DNA of 60,592 nt from an uncultured Acetatifactor sp. (GCA_910586835.1 CAJUJU010000017.1:1-60592); one strand, 5' to 3'. Shown: positions 45,429 through 54,619, numbered from the stretch's first letter. A program made the numbers and translations. Notes: generated by a model not told the origin, from the letters alone.

Positions 45429-45469
45429 ACCTCCTGTTCAGAATGGTTTTCTTGTTCTAAACAGAAGGT
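45429..45469 (-). promoter_or_regulatory. 15-bp hairpin covering the ribosome binding site of the 34-residue gene
   Basis: On the minus strand ACCTTCTGTTTAGAA (45455-45469) can pair over its full length, with two G-U pairs, with TTCTGAACAGGAGGT (45429-45443) across an 11-base loop. The second arm holds the AGGAGG site. It could also act as a terminator for mfd 83 bases before it, although the following AATTTTA is a weak T-tract. Confidence 0.6.
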
Positions 45470-45551
45470 AACATATTTAAAGTACTATAAAACTCCCTCA
45501 AAATAAATATATGTTCGATTTCTTTCAAATTTGCCGGGAGACATCCTGCAA

Positions 45552-48500
45552 TTACACTGCCGTGTTCTCCTCCGGAAGCAGCAGCCGCATCTCCTCCAGC
45601 AGCTCCTCCGTCCTGTTCAGCAGAAGCTCCGCATCCTTTTCCACCAGTCCCGTCTTTTTATATTTATATGTGAAAAAGGGAACTCCATAAGCGGTAAAGG
45701 TGAGGCTCCGGTCATATTTTTTCAGAAGCTCCGGAATTTTCAGGATATCCACCCCTGCGTCCGGCCGGAAGGTAAAGGTGATCCTTTCATTCTTTCCCTT
45801 GATCTCCGTCATAAACAGCCCATGGGCGGAGACGCGGATCAGGGCAATGCGCAGCAGATTATCCACCGATTTCGGGATCTCCCCGAAACGGTCCAGCAGC
45901 TCATCCTTCATGTCGTCTCTTTCCTTCTCGTTTTCTATCCCGGCAATGCGCTTGTAGATATCCAGCTTCTGCACCTCGTTGACGATATAGGAAGGCGGAA
46001 TAAACGCATCCACATCCAGATCAATCTGTGTGGTGAAATCCTCCGCCACCCGGACGCCCTTCAGCGACTGCACCGCATCGTTCAGCATTTTGCAGTACAT
46101 GTCGTAACCCACTGCCTCCATATGGCCGTGCTGACGCACGCCCAGCAGGTTTCCGGCCCCCCGGATCTCCAGATCCCGCATGGCGATCTTGAACCCGCTG
46201 CCCAGGTCGGTAAACTCTCTGATCGCTTCCAGCCTCTTTTCCGCAACCTCCTTCAGCATCTTGTCCCGCCGGTACATCAAAAAGGCATATGCCGTGCGGT
46301 TGGAACGGCCCACACGTCCCCTCAGCTGGTAGAGCTGGGACAGGCCCATGTTGTCCGAGTCATGAATAATCATGGTGTTTACATTGGAGATATCCAGGCC
46401 GGTTTCAATGATGGTGGTGGATACCAGCACGTCGATCTCACCGCCGATGAAATCATACATGATCCGCTCCAGTTCATGCTCCTTCATCTGCCCGTGGGCA
46501 TAGGATACCGATGCCTCCGGCACCAGCCCGGCAATCTGAGAGGCCACATCCGCAATATTGTTCACCCGGTTATAAACATAATACACCTGTCCGCCTCTGG
46601 CAAGCTCCCTGGCGATGGCTTCCCTCACAAGCTCCTCGTTGTACTCGCAGACAAAGGTCTGGATCGGCAGCCTGTCCTCGGGCGCCTCCTCCAGCACGCT
46701 CATGTCCCGGATGCCCACCAGACTCATGTGAAGGGTTCTCGGAATGGGTGTTGCCGTTAAAGTCAGCACATCCACATTCTCCTTCAGTTTCTTGATCATT
46801 TCCTTATGAGCCACGCCGAAACGCTGCTCCTCGTCGATGACCAGCAGTCCCAGATCCTTAAATTTCACATCGTCGGACAAAACCCGATGTGTGCCGATGA
46901 CAATATCCACCAGCCCCTTCTGCAGATCCGACACCGTCTTTCTGATCTCTCCCGGCGTGCGGAAACGGCTCATCAGTTCCACCCGGACGGGATAATCCTT
47001 CATGCGCTGCACAAAGGTAGTGTAATGCTGCTGGGCAAGAATGGTGGTGGGAACCAGATAAACCACCTGTTTTCCCTCCTGCACGGCTTTGAAGGCTGCA
47101 CGGATGGCAATTTCCGTCTTGCCATAGCCCACGTCCCCGCAGATCAGACGATCCATGATCCTGTCGCTCTCCATATCCGCCTTGGTGTCCGTGATGGCAT
47201 TCAGCTGATCCACCGTCTCCTCAAAGGGAAACATCTCCTCAAACTCCCTCTGCCACACCGTGTCCCTGCCAAACTGATAGCCCTGCCCCGCCTGTCTTGC
47301 GGCATACAGCTCCACCAGATCCTTCGCCACTTCATTGACAGCGCCCCGAACCTTTGTCTTGGTCTTCTCCCATTCCTTCGAGCCCAGCTTGTTGAGCTTG
47401 GGCCTTCTGGCATCCGCCGAGGCATATTTCTGAATCACGTCAAGCCCGGTGGCCAGCACATAGAGATTGCCGCCGTCCCGGTACTCTATCTTCATGTAAT
47501 CCTTGACCACGCCCTCCATCTCCACCTTCTCGATTCCCCGGTAGATGCCCAGGCCATGGCTTTCATGAACCACATAATCTCCCACCTTCAGTTCATTGAA
47601 GTCCTTGATCTTCTGTCCCTGAAAGTGCTTCTTCGCCTTCTTCTTTTTCTTCTCCGCGCCGAAAATATCCGTCTCGGAGAGCACCACAAACTTAATCAGC
47701 GGATATTCAAAGCCCTTCCCCACATGCCCGTAGCAGGTCAGCACCTCCCCGGGCTGTACCTCCCTCATGGGATCCTCCGAATATACGGCGGCAAGCTCCT
47801 GATCCCGCAGATCCTCCGCCAGACGTTTTGCACGGGTGCGGGAGCCGGACAGCAGCAGAACCCGGCAGCCGTTCCTCTTAAACTGTTTCAAGTCCTTCAC
47901 CAACGCCTCAAAGCTGTTGTTGTAGGGTGCAAGGTTTCTTGCCGCGATATCAAGCTTTCTCTCCGGCCTGAAATAACCGCTCCTGCCGTCCATGGTGGCC
48001 AGAGTGACCACACTCCCTCCCAGCAGTCTGGCCGCAACCTCCTCGCCGCTGTACAGTATATTCATCTGTCCCGGCAGAATATAGCCCTTCTCCGCCCTCT
48101 GAGTCATGCTCTCCCGAAACTCAAGCTCAACGGCATCCGCCTGCTCCTTCAGCCTGGCAGGCTCCTCCAGGAAAAACAGCGGTCTGTTCGAAGCATTGTT
48201 TTTTACCGACATCCGCGTCAGAAGTTCCGGAAGAGTTACCGTGTCCTCATAAAAATAGCGGATATAGCCCTCCAGGTTTGCTCTGCTCTGAAACTCCAGC
48301 AGCTGCTCTCTCAGCGCTTTCACCTGGGAGGCAATCCGGTGCGCCTCCTCTGTGCGAAAGGCTTCCCGAAACAGCTTTTCCTGCCTAGCGGCCTCCGCCT
48401 CCAGCTTTTGAAACCCGGTCTTCAGCTGTTCCTCATCCAATACAAATTCCGTGGCGGGATATACGGAAATGCTCTCCAGCTTTTCGATGGAACGCTGGCT

Positions 48501-49118
48501 CAACACATCGAAGCTGCGGATGGATTCCACCTCATCCCCCCACAGCTCAATGCGGTAGGGATTCTCCTCCGTCAGGTCAAAGATATCCACAATGCCTCCA
48601 CGCACGGAAAACTGCCCGGGAGTCTCCACCTGGCTGCACTTCTCGTACCCGAAGGAAACCAGCTTTTCGGCCAGCGCCTTTTCCTCCGCCAGACCGCCCC
48701 TCTCCAACGCCAGAACATCCTTCTCTCTGTCCCAGAGCGCCAGGGGCGTCATCAGCGCGGCATAGGTAGTAACGATGGTCAAAGGCTTCTGCTCCATGAG
48801 CCGGCGCATGGTTCTGACTCTCTCCTTCACCAGCTGATTTCCGTGAATATCCGCCTGGAAAAAAATCAGATCCTTGGCGGGATACAGCATGACATTCCTG
48901 TCATAAAACTTGTATTCTTCAAAAATCTCTCTCGCCTTTATGTCATTATAAGTGACGATGACCTTGCTCTTAACGCCATCGCTGAGTCCATATATCATAT
49001 GAAGCTTCTGGGAATCCACACACCCCGTCAAGCCCACGGGGCCCTTTCCCTTCCGCACCGCCTCCTTCAGGCTGTCGTAATCCGCCAGCTCCCGAAGGGG
49101 TGAAAGCAATGCCTGCAT
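45552..49118 (-). CDS. mfd: transcription-repair coupling factor
   Basis: The protein has 1188 residues, and GGGAGGACAGGACAG precedes the ATG. Mfd removes RNA polymerase stalled at DNA lesions and recruits UvrA. The UvrB-like N-terminal modules (FSVRGGIVDIFDLTEENPYRIELWGDEVESIR), the RNAP-interacting CarD-like domain (LKVGDYVVHESHGLGIYRG) and the RecG-like motor with Walker A CGDVGYGKTEIAIRAAF and DEEQ box LLVIDEEQRFG are all in place. Helicase motifs TATPIPRTLHMSL and QLRGRVGRSNRTAYAF and the C-terminal TRCF domain follow. The length is normal. It lies 41 bases after pth and is probably co-transcribed. Confidence 0.97.
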   Translation of the reverse strand: MQALLSPLRELADYDSLKEAVRKGKGPVGLTGCVDSQKLHMIYGLSDGVKSKVIVTYNDIKAREIFEEYKFYDRNVMLYPAKDLIFFQADIHGNQLVKERVRTMRRLMEQKPLTIVTTYAALMTPLALWDREKDVLALERGGLAEEKALAEKLVSFGYEKCSQVETPGQFSVRGGIVDIFDLTEENPYRIELWGDEVESIRSFDVLSQRSIEKLESISVYPATEFVLDEEQLKTGFQKLEAEAARQEKLFREAFRTEEAHRIASQVKALREQLLEFQSRANLEGYIRYFYEDTVTLPELLTRMSVKNNASNRPLFFLEEPARLKEQADAVELEFRESMTQRAEKGYILPGQMNILYSGEEVAARLLGGSVVTLATMDGRSGYFRPERKLDIAARNLAPYNNSFEALVKDLKQFKRNGCRVLLLSGSRTRAKRLAEDLRDQELAAVYSEDPMREVQPGEVLTCYGHVGKGFEYPLIKFVVLSETDIFGAEKKKKKAKKHFQGQKIKDFNELKVGDYVVHESHGLGIYRGIEKVEMEGVVKDYMKIEYRDGGNLYVLATGLDVIQKYASADARRPKLNKLGSKEWEKTKTKVRGAVNEVAKDLVELYAARQAGQGYQFGRDTVWQREFEEMFPFEETVDQLNAITDTKADMESDRIMDRLICGDVGYGKTEIAIRAAFKAVQEGKQVVYLVPTTILAQQHYTTFVQRMKDYPVRVELMSRFRTPGEIRKTVSDLQKGLVDIVIGTHRVLSDDVKFKDLGLLVIDEEQRFGVAHKEMIKKLKENVDVLTLTATPIPRTLHMSLVGIRDMSVLEEAPEDRLPIQTFVCEYNEELVREAIARELARGGQVYYVYNRVNNIADVASQIAGLVPEASVSYAHGQMKEHELERIMYDFIGGEIDVLVSTTIIETGLDISNVNTMIIHDSDNMGLSQLYQLRGRVGRSNRTAYAFLMYRRDKMLKEVAEKRLEAIREFTDLGSGFKIAMRDLEIRGAGNLLGVRQHGHMEAVGYDMYCKMLNDAVQSLKGVRVAEDFTTQIDLDVDAFIPPSYIVNEVQKLDIYKRIAGIENEKERDDMKDELLDRFGEIPKSVDNLLRIALIRVSAHGLFMTEIKGKNERITFTFRPDAGVDILKIPELLKKYDRSLTFTAYGVPFFTYKYKKTGLVEKDAELLLNRTEELLEEMRLLLPEENTAV

Positions 49119-49159
49119 CTGTCCTGTCCTCCCAAATCAGTCTCTCTGCCCTTCTGCCG

Positions 49160-49729
49160 TTACTTTGTACTGTTAAAAAGATTCATGGCTGCGTCCGCAC
49201 CCTGTTCTATGATTGTGCGAATGGCTTCCGCCGCCCGCTCTGCCGCCTCATCCATCAGCTTCCGCTCCGGGGCGGAAAAACGGCCCAGAACATAATCCGC
49301 CAGATCCCAGTGCGCCGGCTTCTCCCCCACACCCGCCCTGACCCGGATAAAGGAATCGTGTCCCAGATGAGCAATAATATTCTTTAACCCGTTATGTCCT
49401 CCCGCGCTTCCCTTTTTCCGGATGCGAAGCTTGCCCACCGGAAGACTCACATCGTCGGAAAGAACAATCAGCCCGGAGGTCTCGTCCACCTTATAATAGT
49501 CCAGAAGCTCTCTGACGCACTCTCCGCTGAGGTTCATATAAGTCAGCGGCTTGACAAGAATACACTTCTGTCCGGCCACGCTCCCCTTTCCGATCACCGC
49601 CCTGTGTTTCTTTTCCAACACGGAGATCCCTTCCTGTTCGGCCAGCCTGTCTATGATGTCAAACCCGATATTATGTCTTGTATTATTATATTCTTTTCCG
49701 AAATTCCCCAGACCTACAATGATATACAT
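49160..49729 (-). CDS. pth: peptidyl-tRNA hydrolase
   Basis: The protein has 189 residues from the ATG at 49729, which has AAAGGGG at 7 bases; an ATG two codons earlier is too close to the site. It recycles peptidyl-tRNA. The blocks are standard: YIIVGLGNFGKEYNNTRHNIGFDIID (catalytic His in TRHNIG), KPLTYMNLSGECV, LSDDVSLPVGKLRIRKKGSAGGHNGLKNI and FIRVRAGVG. It leads the pth-mfd operon, as in many Firmicutes. Confidence 0.96.
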   Translation of the reverse strand: MYIIVGLGNFGKEYNNTRHNIGFDIIDRLAEQEGISVLEKKHRAVIGKGSVAGQKCILVKPLTYMNLSGECVRELLDYYKVDETSGLIVLSDDVSLPVGKLRIRKKGSAGGHNGLKNIIAHLGHDSFIRVRAGVGEKPAHWDLADYVLGRFSAPERKLMDEAAERAAEAIRTIIEQGADAAMNLFNSTK

Positions 49730-49789
49730 CGTCATACCCCTTTTCCGCCGCCGGCGGATATCCGTTTCCTGTTTCGTTCTGCTACTGGT

Positions 49790-49818
49790 ATTCTATCGGT
49801 ATCAGGCTGTATTGTAAA
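49790..49818 (-). promoter_or_regulatory. pth-mfd promoter
   Basis: TTTACA (49813-49818) and TAGAAT (49790-49795) on the minus strand with a 17-base spacer, just after the spoVG terminator. Confidence 0.65.
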
Positions 49819-49840
49819 GCAAAATTCAATTTTCATACCA

Positions 49841-49870
49841 GAAAAACGCCGCGGTATTTCTACCGCGGCG
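49841..49870 (-). terminator. spoVG terminator
   Basis: A perfect 10-bp stem CGCCGCGGTA/TACCGCGGCG with a GAAA loop (49847-49870) is followed on the minus strand by TTTTT (49842-49846), 18 bases after the spoVG stop. Confidence 0.92.
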
Positions 49871-49887
49871 GCTGCAAATTTTATCCC

Positions 49888-50160
49888 TTATTCTATGTCC
49901 GGCTCCATGGAAGCCTTCTCGTAGCGCTCCAGGATAATTCTCTGGATGCTGTCTCTCGTAGCTGAATTGATAGGGTGTGCAATGTCTCTGTATTCCCCAT
50001 CTGCTGCCTTCTTGCTGGGCATTGCAATGAACAGTCCTTTATCGCCCTCTATAACCTTGATGTCATGCACTACGAACTCATCATCCAGGGTGATGGATAC
50101 AATGGCCTTCATCTTGCCTTCTTTCGCAATCTTGCGTACTCGAACATCCGTAATCTGCAT
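49888..50160 (-). CDS. spoVG: SpoVG regulator
   Basis: The protein has 90 residues from the ATG at 50160, with AAGGGGG at 8 bases. The sequence MQITDVRVRKIAKEGKMKAI, LDDEFVVHDIKVIEG and HPINSATRDSIQRIIL match SpoVG, a small nucleic-acid-binding regulator of sporulation, septation and virulence traits in Firmicutes. The frame is open upstream to an ATG at 50241 that has its own GGGAGGAGG close by, which would add 27 residues rich in Trp and Arg not normal for the family. So a leader peptide or longer form is possible. Confidence 0.93.
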   Translation of the reverse strand: MQITDVRVRKIAKEGKMKAIVSITLDDEFVVHDIKVIEGDKGLFIAMPSKKAADGEYRDIAHPINSATRDSIQRIILERYEKASMEPDIE

Positions 50161-50270
50161 TTGTGTAACCCCCTTAGATCTTTGCGTGCGATTCCGCGCC
50201 CCGTAGCGTTTCCACCATGCCGGCCAGTTTCCGCATTTCATGCCTCCTCCCGCCGGGCTCCTTCTGTCAG

Positions 50271-50299
50271 GATATATGGCCCAACTGTCACGCGAGCAA
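50271..50299 (-). promoter_or_regulatory. candidate spoVG promoter
   Basis: TTGCTC (50294-50299) and TATATC (50271-50276) on the minus strand, 17-base spacer. The predicted start lies about 20 bases before the upstream in-frame ATG at 50241. Confidence 0.45.
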
Positions 50300-50347
50300 G
50301 CCCCGTGCAGCTGGGTTACACATCCTGTCGCACGGCCAACCTGTATA

Positions 50348-51469
50348 CTACATCGTATACCTTTCGTTTTTTTCCACTACTATCCTGATCTTTCCGTCCT
50401 CGCCCACATAACGGGTATTGGCACGGATAGTATCGCGGCTTTCCACGATACAATTCTCAATATAAGTATTGTCTCCGATATATACGTCATTGAGAATGAT
50501 GGAATTTTTGATGACGCAGTTGTTGCCGATATAGCTCTTCTTGAATATGACGGAATTTTCCACCACACCGTTCACGATACAGCCGCTGGAGATCAGACTG
50601 TTCTTTACGCTGGAGCCCACATTGTACTTTGCGGGCGGCAGATCATCCACCTTGGAGTAGATATCGGGATATTGCTTGAAGAAATATGCCCTTACCTCCG
50701 GCTTCAGGAAATCCATATTGGTTCTGAAATAATCCTCCACAGAAGCAATATTCCGCCAGTAACTCCTGATCTTATACCCGTAGATCCTCTTCAGATCCTT
50801 GTAACGAACCAGGATGTCACGGACAAAGTCATATCTGTCCTCCTCCGCACACTTCTCGATCATCTCAATCAGCTGGCGGCGGCGAAGTACATAGATTCCG
50901 CAGGAAACCGTGCTGGTCTTTGCCTGCAGCGGTTTTTCCTCAATCTCCTCAATGCGGCTCTCCTCATTCATGCGTATGGTTCCGAATCGCTCGATGTTCG
51001 TCCCCGGCTCCATCTCGCGGCAAACCACCGTAATATCTGCCTTCTTGTCAATGTGGTACTCCAGCACCTTGTTGAAGTCAAGCTTATACACGCCATCCCC
51101 CGACGCAATCACCACATAGGGCTCATGGCTGTTCTTGAGGAAGGAAAGATTCTGGTAGATCGCGTCCGCCGTTCCCCTGTACCAGTTGCTGTTGTCCGCC
51201 GTAACGGTAGGCGTCAGCACATACAGTCCGCCCTGCTTACGTCCGAAATCCCACCATTTGGAGGAGCTGAGATGCTCGTTCAAGCTTCTCGCATTGTACT
51301 GGGTCAGCACTGCCACCTTCTGGATATGGGAATTTGACATATTGCTCAACGTAAAGTCAATACTGCGGTAGCTTCCCGCCACAGGCATCGCACAAATCGC
51401 CCTCTTCTGTGACAACTCCTGCATCCTGTGATTGTTACCGCCTGCTAAAACTATTCCGATTGCTCTCAC
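50348..51469 (-). CDS. glgD: glucose-1-phosphate adenylyltransferase subunit GlgD
   Basis: The protein has 373 residues. It starts with GTG two bases after the glgC stop; AGGTG inside the end of glgC serves as the site. The nucleotidyl-transferase start AIGIVLAGGNNHRMQELSQKRA differs from the usual GGxGxRL, as in GlgD proteins, which are regulatory, poorly catalytic partners of GlgC in Firmicutes. A C-terminal left-handed beta-helix (SLISSGCIVNGVVENSVIFKKSYIGNNCVIKNSII) is present. The pair makes ADP-glucose for glycogen. Confidence 0.95.
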   Translation of the reverse strand: MRAIGIVLAGGNNHRMQELSQKRAICAMPVAGSYRSIDFTLSNMSNSHIQKVAVLTQYNARSLNEHLSSSKWWDFGRKQGGLYVLTPTVTADNSNWYRGTADAIYQNLSFLKNSHEPYVVIASGDGVYKLDFNKVLEYHIDKKADITVVCREMEPGTNIERFGTIRMNEESRIEEIEEKPLQAKTSTVSCGIYVLRRRQLIEMIEKCAEEDRYDFVRDILVRYKDLKRIYGYKIRSYWRNIASVEDYFRTNMDFLKPEVRAYFFKQYPDIYSKVDDLPPAKYNVGSSVKNSLISSGCIVNGVVENSVIFKKSYIGNNCVIKNSIILNDVYIGDNTYIENCIVESRDTIRANTRYVGEDGKIRIVVEKNERYTM

Positions 51470-51471
51470 TG

Positions 51472-52740
51472 TTATTCACCTGCCTTAATCAATGTTTTGC
51501 CGCTTGCAAGACCGGGGCCCTCATAGTCGGCGGCTTCCGTCACTCCGAAGATCACGGAGTTCTTTCCGACGCTGATATTGTCGGGGATCACGCTCTTCTC
51601 GCCTATGGTCACAAGACCGTGATTATAGATATGAGGCGCCGTCTCGTTCTCAGCCTCCTCGCCCACACCCAGCTTTACATTGTTTCCGATCTTCACGTCC
51701 TCAGCCACAATCGCCTTGTACAGCTCGCAGCCGTCACCGATCTGCGTATGGTTCATGATGATGGAATCCCGGATCACAGTACCCTTTCCGATGGTAACGC
51801 CGCAGCCGATTACGGAATTATATACCTTGCCGTATATGTCGGTTCCCTCTCCCACGATACAGCGCTCCGCCACGCTGTCCTCCGCCAGATACTGCGGCGG
51901 CTGGATCTCGCTCTTGGTATAGATCTTCCAGTACTCCTCGTACAGGTTGAATTCCGGCACGATGTCGATCAGCTCCATGTTTGCCTCCCAGTAAGAGCTG
52001 AGCGTTCCGACATCCTTCCAGTAACCCGTAAATTCATAGGCAAACAGGGGATACTGCTTCTCATGGCAGTAGGGAATCACATGCTTGCCGAAGTCCAGCG
52101 CAGGCTGATCCGCCATGGCAATCAGCGCCTCCTTCAGGGTTTTCCAGTTGAAAATATAGATACCCATGCTGGCCAAGTTGCTCCTGGGATGTGCCGGCTT
52201 CTCCTCGAACTCGGTAATTCTCCTGTTCTCGTCGGCAATCATGATTCCGAAACGGCTTGCCTCCTCAATGGGTACCGGCATCACCGCAATCGTAACCTCT
52301 GCATTGTTGGCCTTATGGAAATCCAACATGACCTCATAATCCATCTTATAAATATGATCGCCTGAGAGGATCAGCACATAATCCGGATTAAAGCTTTCCA
52401 TATACTCCAGATTCTGGTAGATGGCATTGGCCGTACCCGTATACCATTCACTGTCGGAGCTCTTTTCGTAAGGAGGAAGAACGGTGACTCCTCCTATGTT
52501 CCGGTCCAGATCCCACGGGATTCCGATTCCGATATGCGTATTCAGCCTCAGCGGCTGATACTGTGTCAGAACGCCCACCGTATCCACACCCGAATTAATG
52601 CAGTTGGAGAGAGGGAAATCAATAATCCGGTATTTTCCCCCAAACGCAACCGCAGGCTTTGCCACCTTGGAAGTCAGCACTCCCAGACGGCTGCCCTGTC
52701 CGCCTGCCAATAACATGGCAATCATCTCTTTTTTAATCAT
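51472..52740 (-). CDS. glgC: glucose-1-phosphate adenylyltransferase GlgC
   Basis: The protein has 422 residues, and AGAGGTGACGAC precedes the ATG. The full catalytic signature is seen: MLLAGGQGSRLGVLTSKVAKPAVAFGGKYRIIDFPLSNC, then GTANAIYQNL, ILSGDHIYKMDY and EEKPAHPRSN. A beta-helix C-terminal domain follows. It makes ADP-glucose from glucose 1-phosphate and ATP, the committed step of glycogen synthesis. The glgC-glgD order with a 2-base gap shows a tight operon; glgA and glgB are not in the window. Confidence 0.97.
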   Translation of the reverse strand: MIKKEMIAMLLAGGQGSRLGVLTSKVAKPAVAFGGKYRIIDFPLSNCINSGVDTVGVLTQYQPLRLNTHIGIGIPWDLDRNIGGVTVLPPYEKSSDSEWYTGTANAIYQNLEYMESFNPDYVLILSGDHIYKMDYEVMLDFHKANNAEVTIAVMPVPIEEASRFGIMIADENRRITEFEEKPAHPRSNLASMGIYIFNWKTLKEALIAMADQPALDFGKHVIPYCHEKQYPLFAYEFTGYWKDVGTLSSYWEANMELIDIVPEFNLYEEYWKIYTKSEIQPPQYLAEDSVAERCIVGEGTDIYGKVYNSVIGCGVTIGKGTVIRDSIIMNHTQIGDGCELYKAIVAEDVKIGNNVKLGVGEEAENETAPHIYNHGLVTIGEKSVIPDNISVGKNSVIFGVTEAADYEGPGLASGKTLIKAGE

Positions 52741-52792
52741 GTCGTCACCTCTGTCTGATTTCTGCCGATTGTTCGGCTATCAAGATAAATCT

Positions 52793-52821
52793 ATTATATC
52801 ATATCCTTGTACGAAAGTGAA
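52793..52821 (-). promoter_or_regulatory. glgCD promoter
   Basis: TTCACT (52816-52821) and TATAAT (52793-52798) on the minus strand, 17-base spacer, about 55 bases before the glgC start. Confidence 0.65.
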
Positions 52822-52957
52822 TATGAAACGCTGAAAAAATTAAGGAATTTGCAAATTCTATATGGGTTTTCAACAGAATTTTCCCGCCGCCTCAAAAATA
52901 TTTGTGTATTTATTCCAAAACAATTTTCGTCGGGAGGAATTTCTCTCCGTCATTTTC

Positions 52958-52982
52958 AACATGGGTTTCCGTTTCCCATGTT
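52958..52982. promoter_or_regulatory. 8-bp inverted repeat before the murC promoter
   Basis: AACATGGG and CCCATGTT are separated by 9 bases. The dyad ends 26 bases before the -35 box of murC, in the divergent glgC-murC region (52741-53068), which otherwise holds only the two promoters. It could be an operator for either gene. Confidence 0.35.
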
Positions 52983-53008
52983 CTTCCGTGGGAAATGGCA
53001 TTTTTTGT

Positions 53009-53037
53009 TTGTTTTTTGCAATAATAATGCTTATAAT
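53009..53037 (+). promoter_or_regulatory. murC promoter
   Basis: TTGTTT (53009-53014) and TATAAT (53032-53037), 17-base spacer, about 30 bases before the murC start, with an AT-rich upstream stretch. Confidence 0.6.
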
Positions 53038-53068
53038 AGAGTGTAACAAATAAAAGGAAGTGTAACCT

Positions 53069-54451
53069 ATGTACAAAATTGATTTCAACAGCCCTTCCCG
53101 CGTTTACTTTCTGGGCATCGGCGGCATCAGCATGAGCGGACTTGCCGAAATCCTGAAACAGGCCGGCTTCACCGTTTACGGCTCCGACCGGAAGTCCACA
53201 GCTATCACACGGGCTCTGGAGGAAAAGGGCATTCCTGTAAAGTACGGCGAAAGCGCCTCCCACATTCCCGCCGATATCGACTGTGCCATCCTGACCAGCG
53301 CCGTGCGGGAAACCAATCCGGAACTGTGCGCCATAAAGGAACGGGGTATCCCCTGCCTGACCAGAGCGGAGCTGTTGGGACAGCTGATGAAAAATTATGC
53401 CACCTCCGTGGCCGTCAGCGGCACCCACGGGAAGACTACCACCACCTCCATGATCAGCGAGATCCTTCTTGCGGCCGGCACCGATCCCACGTTGTCCCTG
53501 GGGGGAATCCTGAAGTCCATCGGCAGCAATGTCCGGGTGGGCGGAAAAAAGTTTTTCGTGGCGGAGGCCTGCGAATACACCAACAGCTTTTTAAGCCTTT
53601 TCCCCACAGTGGGCCTGATTCTTAATATAGAAGAAGATCACCTTGACTTTTTTAAGGATCTCTCCGAGATCCGGCGCTCCTTCCGCAGGTTTGCGGAGCT
53701 GATCCCGCCGGAGGGCAGCCTGATCATCAACGCCGACATTCCCGACTATGAGGAACTCACCAGGGGCCTGTCCTGTAAAGTCATAACTTTTTCCTGTACC
53801 CAAAGCCGCGCGGATTATTCTGTTGCAGACGTTACCTACGACAGTCTGGGGCATCCCTCCTTTCTGCTGCACAGTCCCGTCTCCGGCGCGGAGCGCTTCT
53901 CCCTGAAGGTTCCCGGACTGCATAATGTGGGGAACGCCGTCGCCGCCGTTGCGCTTGCCGACTGTCTTTCCATTGAGAGAGCTACCGCCTCCTCCGCGCT
54001 TGGCGCCTACGCAGGTACGGACAGGCGCTTTGAATATAAGGGCTCTGTGGGCGGCGTCACCGTAATAGATGATTATGCACATCATCCCACGGAAATTACA
54101 GCAACCTTGTCAGCCGCCCAAAGCTATCCCCACAAGACGCTGTGGTGCGTCTTCCAGCCCCACACCTTTTCCCGGACAAAGCAGTTTATGACGGAATTTG
54201 CCAAAGCCCTTTCCCTGGCAGACAGGGTCGTCCTGGCAGACATCTTTCCCGCCCGGGAGACGGATAACCTGGGCATCAGTTCCGAAAACCTGCGGGCCGA
54301 GATCCGGGCATTGGGGCATGAATGCTTTTATTTCCCTTCTTTTGACGAGATCGAAAATTTTCTTCTGGAAAATTGCATAAACGGTGATCTGTTGATAACT
54401 ATGGGGGCAGGCGATGTGGTAAAAATCGGAGAAAACCTCCTCGGTTCATAG
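53069..54451 (+). CDS. murC: UDP-N-acetylmuramate--L-alanine ligase
   Basis: The protein has 460 residues, and AAGGAAGTGTAACCT precedes the ATG. It adds L-alanine to UDP-MurNAc in peptidoglycan synthesis. The three Mur ligase domains are present: Rossmann start VYFLGIGGISMSGLAEIL, ATP loop VAVSGTHGKTTTTSMISEIL near residue 115, FVAEACEYTNSFL, and the C-terminal GVTVIDDYAHHPTEITATL with FQPHTFSRTK. The length is normal. It is followed by a terminator-like hairpin within a DnaA-box cluster. Confidence 0.97.
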   Translation: MYKIDFNSPSRVYFLGIGGISMSGLAEILKQAGFTVYGSDRKSTAITRALEEKGIPVKYGESASHIPADIDCAILTSAVRETNPELCAIKERGIPCLTRAELLGQLMKNYATSVAVSGTHGKTTTTSMISEILLAAGTDPTLSLGGILKSIGSNVRVGGKKFFVAEACEYTNSFLSLFPTVGLILNIEEDHLDFFKDLSEIRRSFRRFAELIPPEGSLIINADIPDYEELTRGLSCKVITFSCTQSRADYSVADVTYDSLGHPSFLLHSPVSGAERFSLKVPGLHNVGNAVAAVALADCLSIERATASSALGAYAGTDRRFEYKGSVGGVTVIDDYAHHPTEITATLSAAQSYPHKTLWCVFQPHTFSRTKQFMTEFAKALSLADRVVLADIFPARETDNLGISSENLRAEIRALGHECFYFPSFDEIENFLLENCINGDLLITMGAGDVVKIGENLLGS

Positions 54452-54619
54452 TTTTCCACATTATCCACAGACCGGAGGCTTAAAATGCGCTTCCGGACTG
54501 TGGATATTTTTCCCTTCAGATGTGGATAAGTTTTTACACCGCTGAGACCGACACCTTCTTTGTCTTCGTGTTTTTATTTTTTCCCTGCAAAATTATCCAC
54601 AATATACACATTATCCACA
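54452..54619. promoter_or_regulatory. cluster of DnaA boxes upstream of the dnaD-like gene
   Basis: Four perfect TTATCCACA boxes are found: 54461-54469, 54593-54601 and 54611-54619 on the plus strand, and 54521-54529 on the minus strand (TGTGGATAA). A relaxed box TTTTCCACA (54452-54460) touches the first, and a one-mismatch copy (TGTGGATAT, 54499-54507) lies between. In 170 bases this density is far above chance. dnaA and dnaN are not adjacent, so I read it as DnaA control of the following replication genes or a titration site, not as oriC. Confidence 0.8.
54463..54512 (+). terminator. murC terminator overlapping DnaA boxes
   Basis: ATCCACAG (54463-54470) pairs with CTGTGGAT (54498-54505), with an inner CCGGAGGC/GCTTCCGG stem, followed by ATTTTT. 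The left arm contains most of the first DnaA box, so DnaA binding and termination share sequence. Confidence 0.75.
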
